NCBI RefSeq assembly: GCF_963675165.1
Contig: NC_087386.1
Coordinates: 3,912,169-3,976,168 of the forward strand
Length of the DNA stretch: 64,000 bases
Reading direction: 5' to 3'
Origin: Halichondria panicea
Lineage: Eukaryota; Porifera; Demospongiae; Suberitida; Halichondriidae
A program made the position numbers and the translations under genes. Position 1 is the first letter of the stretch. Every line of letters starts with the position of its first letter. Shown piece after piece: positions 58,701-64,000 of the stretch. The notes under the pieces were generated by a model, which saw only the letters and a program-made list of their open reading frames with translations, did not search any database and was not told the DNA's origin.

Positions 58701-61700
58701 TTGTTCAAATAGAGAAGTCTGATGACACTTCAGCTTTAATTCTCGACTGTACATGTACGCTGATGAGGTTAATATGTTACTTACGATGAGGCAGTAAATC
58801 AGACACTTGATCACCGAGGCTCATTCCAAATGAAAAGAACTCCTTTATGTCATCAGAGCCGAGGTATATCTATGCACATGTGTGTCATGTACATGTAAGA
58901 CTATTACAAGAAGCGTATATATTGCATGTAAAAGTATGAACTATAATGAGCAGCAACGGCTAACAGCGTTTATCATACATGCACACAGTAGTTATAACTT
59001 TATACATATACTCACATGGGTATAAAGAAGTTTCACCTAGAGCTAACAAGCAGTTCAACTGGTACTATATGCGTGTACGTATTAGATACATGTATTTCCG
59101 TAACTAAATATTAATTGTTTAAGGTATATATACCCACTAGCTGACCTTGAGATCATTCATGTTCAGGTTGATGTTGATGGTGGGTATCTTAGTGTACCAG
59201 GGACACAGGTTACGCTCCACTGCAAGGAGGAGGTCAAATGGTTGGAGGAGCGTGCGCTCGGCCAGCACCGGACAACCCACCATCACACTGGGATCCAATA
59301 AGACTCTGCAGGAAGTGGATGAAATCACAAATTATATACGTATGTACATTGTATACATGTACGCGTACAGGCGAGTCATGATTCTGCATGTGCATGGTCG
59401 TCAAGGCATGAATACAAATACATTGTAGGTGTACACATTTCTTGTAAGGAAAAAATACCTGGATATCTTGAATGACGAGAGAGTAAAGCCGTAAGCATCC
59501 ACCCCCACATTATCAGCCGGGGCTAAAAGTGTGTTCTGAATGGACAATGAACCCAGATCCACCATGAGTCCTTGAGTGGCCTCCTGACTGGTGGGAACTA
59601 TCAGCACTGGTGCTTGCACCTTCACGTCCACCATGAGGAACTTGTCTTGAGCCTGCAACAAGCACACGGGCATTTGTGCATGCATTAATCACACATAGTA
59701 CTATAGAGAAGGAGCATACTGTAAAGAAGCTTCACAAGGGAATATCAATGCGAATAAATGACAACTGCTTACCCATAATATGGCCACCTTAAGGTAAGTA
59801 TAACATTGAGAACATGCACATACGTACAAAAAAGTGACAGCGTATTGGTCTCCTAAACATACTAAATGCACATCTCAACACATGTTAATGTTAGACTTGA
59901 CATTAATATCATTGCCTTACAGCAGTAGTGACTGCAGTGGCTCCGTCCTGAGCGGTCTTGGAGGCAGTCTCTAGCATAGCCTTGTCTATTCCCAGTCGCT
60001 GGACAAACATCTGCAACAGACAATTATATATGTAACTAAAATTTCTTCCCACGTACATGCACGTACACGTAAATGTATATAGCATACTCTAAATACTGCA
60101 TCCACTTGACTATAAATACACGCACTTCATGTATACCGTAACTGGGCTTTAAAAATTCTGGCGAAAAATGTCCAAATCCATCCCTAAATATCTTGCATAC
60201 ATTTTAGTAGAAGTGGGATTGCACATTACGTGTATCATTGCTCATCCTTACCACTGTACTGATAACAAAGGGCACAGGGATGTAGAGCTGTATTTGAGAG
60301 ACGTTGGCTTGGAGCTTGCCCAAAGGTGAGAGGGGATGTGCGTTTTCTTGGATGTAGATAGTCAGTTGGAGCGAAGAGACAATTCCGCTCTCGTCCACTA
60401 TGGAGACAACCTGGGAGTAGGCCCCAGGGGGTGTTGACAAGTCCACCACACTCAGACCAGTTGCACTGAGAGTGGAAGAAGTACCACTTCGTACCACTTA
60501 GTATCAACAATACGAATACACACTGTAGGTGCTCTTCATTTATGTTACAAGACATGCAATCATAAGAATCAGTACTCATTCAATCATTGGTGGTGGATAA
60601 TCAGATGTTTTCTCACCTTCCAGAGACCAGAACTTTACTCTTGAGCACATCAACCTTGGTACACAAACCTACAAGAACAGAGAGATCGAATCAATCCCAT
60701 GAGCACTGTGAAATTTACACATGCACTATTACTGTACATACCCGTTATTCCAGCTTGTAGTAGTGGTCCATCATTTGTGGTGAGGTTGAAGGTCACAGAG
60801 GCTAGTTTGGCATCCACCCTCACTTCAGTCACATCCTCGTATGTGTGGAACCGCTTCAGTTTGGAATCTATGAGTGGGGATACGTACACGTATGGTGAAC
60901 ATGTACATGTAGCAAGCATTCGGGAATCAAGAAAAATAGAAGGAATGAGAATGCCAGGCTAACACCAGGTGTGCTTTCTTCATGCATATATACATGTACG
61001 TACACATTAATTTGTACAGTAAAAATACAGACTGTACATGTATATTTTATGTAATGCTCAGAAAAACTTGCGAGCTTGTTAACAGCAATAAATGTAATGA
61101 ATCTCTATTAACTACATGTATGACTACGTACTTGCTCTAGTTCTTGATCTCTGTCGTCCAATAACTGAGAGAGTGTCTCTCTTCGGCCTAGAGAAGGTGG
61201 TGGTGAATCGAGGACGAGTAGGAATATCTTCAACTGGCTTGGGGGGCGTGGCCACCACCTCCGATATCCTGGAGGCTGCCACACCCAGTTTAATCAGGGC
61301 ATGGATATCCTCCTCGTGCAAATGGAGCTAGAAGGAAAATGCAATATTCATTAAGATTTCAAAAAGGCAGAACCCAATAGAAAGAAAAGAACAGGTCACT
61401 ACAATACAGTTGGCTGATTTTCGAAGGAAATATTTGCATTGAGACCATACACATTAGGAAATAAATGCCAGCTGAGGTCATGCATACACTGTACATGTAC
61501 ATGTTTTTTTTCCAAGTCAGAAAATGCACAAAGCACACAAAAATTTAAAGTGAAGGAATATTAATCCCGTACACGTGTGACACATGTTAAAAGTTAATTA
61601 GAGAGTTGGGTTGAGTCCTGACTCAACATTTTGCACATGCTCTCAACACTGTACAGTGTACATGTAGGTACCCTATTAACCTAAGATTTATTGAGCAAAT

Positions 61701-62552
61701 GGAACCTAAGACACGTTTCTGACATAAATGCAGTGCATGTACGTACCTTAATGGCCTCTAGACTGAGGCTGATATCCACATTAGGGAATGCTCTGTTGGG
61801 AAGACTGACGTTCCGAGTGATGTTGGCTGTGAGTTGTACGGGCTCTAGGAGAACACTTTGGGACTCCTCATAGTCACACCGCTCCCTGTCCCCGATTGTA
61901 CACTCAGTCATTGCAGAATGGGACCTCCTGGGAAAAGAGGGGGCGGGTTGGTTGATACATAATAAGCACCAAGTCTCCTTTGCGTGAACGTGTAGTAATT
62001 AATACTTATAGATAGTAGAGACTCTACAATTATTAGATCCCATTTGAGTGTATTTAGCAGGGAACTATGAGCTATAGTACCGGTACTATAGATTGCTCTA
62101 GAGTATTTTTTGGCTTTGTTCGAGAGTAGTAGGAGCCGCTCGTTTCTTGGGTAGACCAATGGTACATACGCAGCTATATAGTAATTACATGCACATTGAC
62201 ACATGCAGCCTCTGTTAATAAAAGCACCGCGTACGCTGATGCCTCGGTATAGAGGCATCACGGTGCAACTTTTTTCTCTTTTCTTATACAGCTACGTATA
62301 CTAATAGCTAGCATTCTATACTATTATTACAGAGCTACCTACTAGGTAGTATGGCTAAGTTATATCAACAGATTACCCACTAGTCTGAAGAGACTGCAAT
62401 GGCCTTCAAAGTGAGCAAAAATTAATCTAGCTATAACTCGACGAAGCTTATTTTGCAAATCCACAAATAGAAATGTTATACTAGAAGCCTACATGTATAT
62501 AGAAGCTTTTACTTGCATTTATTATAGTGAGCAGTTGTAGCTAGCAGCCTAG

Positions 62553-62583
<31 letters not shown>

Positions 62584-63547
62584 CACTACTCGCTTGCGCA
62601 TGCGACAACTGAAACATAATTATTATGCTTACCCCACCTCCCCCTATACACACAAAGTGACGCTGTATGATTGTCGTGATTTGGGCAGTGGATGTGTTCA
62701 GAGTGCCTTGCGTCCACATCGGGGTCAGAGTTTACATGTGGGTGGTGTGTGATTAGAGAAAGCTGGAGCTAGATGTATGAAAGTGCTGGGATTCTAGCTT
62801 TGGCTTCTTCCTTTGGCTTTGTTCGAGAGTAGTATAGGAGCCGCTCGTTTGCTGGGCTTGTTTGCTGCAAATATTCTAGCTTAGATGTCTTCCTTTCGCT
62901 TTGTGAGAGTAGTACAAGCCGCTCGTTTCTTGGAAAGTGTTGTTTACTGCAAAACTGGGGGAGGAGCTGGATGTTTCCGTTTTGTGGGTGGAGCTAGGTC
63001 CAGGACTATAATTTAATAAACTGAGGTGGAGGAACAGGGTTGACTTGAATAGAGACCACAGATTTAGTAGAGACACAGAGATGCCAACTTTAGATATTAT
63101 AGTTTTCAAAAGAAATGATGCAGTTGCTAGGTCGGCTAAGCTAGTGCATTTCTAGTAGCCAATAGGTTTTGGGATCTAAATCAGTTAGAACATGTGCATA
63201 TAACTTATACAATACAACATTTACTGAAAAAGTAATAATAATGACTCAATCGCTACATTTATGGGTGTATCGACTCGTCTACATGTACATGTACATGTAT
63301 GTGGGTACAGTACACGTACATTACATAATTATATTAGATGAGACTTTATGAGTATCAAATGATATGTACCTTCAGTTCACAGTTTGTAAAACTAAAAACC
63401 ACGAGACCAACGTACCTGAATATTTGAACACTTGTTGTCTGTATTTGCATGCAGTCGAGTACTGTCTGAGCCCCTAACAGAGTGAGGGTCTCCATTGTAG
63501 CGTCACTGCTAATGGACCCACGACGAGCTTCATGACCATGCTTCAGA
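43976..63547 (-). CDS. VPS13: VPS13A/C-type bridge-like lipid transfer protein, 5' and 3' incomplete
   Basis: VPS13 proteins form a long hydrophobic groove that moves phospholipids between organelles at membrane contact sites. About fifty exons on the minus strand are recognisable. Examples with GT-AG ends: 63547-63416, 61927-61747, 61327-61132, 60867-60742, 60668-60617, 60465-60252, 46369-46174, 44866-44743, 44111-43976. Landmarks in order: LLEPVQLTANITRN; QLHEED-like LHLHEEDIHAL; VDVKVQAPVLIVPTS; LILSDVEFMKTMADYF; EASYYNQMVSVWEPLIEP; VHNLLPFDLYL; YLKLGVFCPFWMVNKT; NQLPFSVYPQVLYPLPPPP; LIFGLDVLGNPVSVVRG; GPEEFFEGLGLGLRSFFG; RGLVGLITRPTGGLVDLASG; IRPPRF. The C-terminal run identifies the A/C subtype rather than B or D. 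The N-terminal chorein domain lies beyond position 64000, and the last exon beyond 43976 was not found. Confidence 0.93.
45518..45728. mobile_element. CCGTAATAC-ended MITE in VPS13 intron
   Basis: TA-flanked, 211 bp. Ends CCGTAATACTACTACTAGAATGTTTTGCG and CGCAAAATATTCTAGTAATACGG. The interior matches the copy at 47274-47475 (TTGATCAATTCGCAACAATAAAAT, ACACACGATCCTTGC, GCTGATTTGGCTCATTCGCAA). Confidence 0.8.
45759..46150. mobile_element. 392-bp CCGTATATGC-ended MITE, intact copy
   Basis: Ends CCGTATATGCTCGATCAGAGG and CCTGATCAAGCATATACGG with TA on both sides. Reference copy for the rearranged, exon-carrying relative at 27814-28485. Confidence 0.82.
47274..47475. mobile_element. 202-bp MITE, second copy of the 45518 family
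   Basis: CCGTATTTACTAGAATGTTTTGCG ... CGCAAAATATTCTAGTAATACGG with TA flanks. Roughly 85 percent identical by eye to 45518-45728, in the same orientation. Confidence 0.8.
47556..53360 (-). other. VPS13 SHR-BD / VAB-like adaptor-binding block
   Basis: Exons in this stretch encode the beta-rich repeats that in yeast Vps13 bind organelle adaptors through PxP motifs: LLIAVDVLLVNPDNGESS, VHNLLPFDLYL, HIEDESYLKLGVFCPFW, VNKTDLILIYK, GVEIRLSQFTLTKLVIVTPYYL, VTFSPYYPGCVPVQIINHF, REMMYFTWDDPSGKKAIRW and, next, FIDGLQRVIIFTPDEG and SIGLSLVDNDKRRELAYIAI. An alternating (GT)n-G run at 52762-52801 sits against the exon that ends near 52755. Confidence 0.75.
52762..52801. repeat. (GT)n-G(n) microsatellite
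   Basis: Alternating GT followed by a ten-base G-run, adjacent to a VPS13 splice site. Confidence 0.9.
58640..58725. repeat. Small hairpins in VPS13 intron
   Basis: AAATTGCTATCAATAGCAAATTT and TCTCTATTTGAACAATTGTTCAAATAGAGA form two adjacent near-perfect hairpins. Noncoding; possibly a tiny foldback element. Confidence 0.55.
61928..63415. other. Long VPS13 intron with three copies of a 40-bp repeat
   Basis: The motif TTTGTTCGAGAGTAGTAGGAGCCGCTCGTTT occurs at about 62111-62150, 62814-62856 and 62894-62933 with small changes. An (AC)n tract lies at 62552-62581. No exon of VPS13 or another gene recognised here. Confidence 0.6.
62552..62581. repeat. (AC)n microsatellite
   Basis: About fifteen alternating AC units inside a VPS13 intron. 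Confidence 0.9.
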
Positions 63548-64000
63548 CTGTAGGGAAGCACAATTACGTACTATGCTCTACAGCTCACTTCGAAGTTTGG
63601 GACAAGTGGTAAATTGCAAAAAGTGACATAAGTTTAACAGTTTACACAAGTACAATCATAGCGCCACTCTATCAAAGGTCTAGCTTACACAGTTGTATGT
63701 AAACCGTTACACTTATCCCAAGTAGTTTTTTGCCATTTGCTAAAGCACAGCATGCATGTAGATTTTACTACAAACTAGGGGCTCAACATAACAGATCTGT
63801 TAACAACATTTAAATAGCAAGCTTGGACGAATACGGTCAGGCACTGCACATTCCAAAGTTACACACTATAATAAACAATATAAAAGCACACAATCCAAAA
63901 CAGTCAAGTTGCAAATAATTATTATTATGTTCTATTACATGCATGAACCACTGTAGTGGTCCAAGAGAACTTGAATAATTGCTAAAATTTTTAACTCACT
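63548..64000. other. VPS13 intron to window edge
   Basis: No exon recognised. Two opposed stretches, TTGGGACAAGTGGTAAATTGCAAAAAG (about 63597) and ACTTATCCCAAGTAGTTTTTTGCCA (about 63710), look like ends of a short decayed element. Confidence 0.35.

Overview
The window is eukaryotic: genes are split by short GT-AG introns, there are no operons, and about half of the sequence is mobile or repetitive. Compact gene spacing, animal-specific families (AIF1, mitochondrial-clan P450, SLC35F6, VPS13A/C, GT92), a tandem pair of cysteine-rich multi-pass proteins of a type I associate with sponge genomes, and KDZ, HECT-like and RT relics of the type seen in sponges and cnidarians point to an early-branching animal, most likely a demosponge. 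The species assignment is inference.

Left block (1-11.5 kb) is a compact run of conserved genes. The 3' part of a sepiapterin-reductase-like gene (+) meets delta-tubulin (-) tail to tail. Delta-tubulin is head to head with AIF1 (+) across 186 bp. AIF1 meets SLC35F6 (-) tail to tail. SLC35F6 is head to head with a mitochondrial-type cytochrome P450 (+). Four complete intron-exon models were rebuilt here: 436, 147, 399 and 539 residues. Small DNA-transposon derivatives sit in AIF1 introns and in the last P450 intron.

Middle block (11.5-34.4 kb) is mostly repeats and relics: a tRNA-Lys-like sequence, decayed HECT-like, gag-like and non-LTR RT fragments, a 20-bp satellite, an intronless GT92 glycosyltransferase (20.3-21.5 kb), a broken multi-exon KDZ-transposase gene (24.6-30.5 kb, minus), several non-autonomous elements whose ends and target-site duplications can be read, a telomere-like TTAGGG-rich array, a GCTATTATT-type minisatellite with a 266-bp higher-order unit, and a decayed 5'-truncated Ty1/copia element. 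One non-autonomous element carries a sushi/CCP-like exon with intact splice sites that a second copy of the element (45.8 kb) lacks.

Right block: two intronless paralogues in tandem (34.6-38.6 kb, minus) encode secreted-start, Cys-rich, multi-pass membrane proteins. A possible small Cys-rich secreted protein gene with reading-frame breaks lies at 40.3-40.9 kb. From 44 kb to the right edge, about fifty small exons on the minus strand belong to one VPS13A/C-type bridge-like lipid-transfer protein gene; its 5' end lies outside the window and its last exon was not found. Its introns hold several TA-flanked MITEs sharing the terminus CCGTA. The palindromes TACATGTA and ATAATTAT recur strikingly in introns and spacers.
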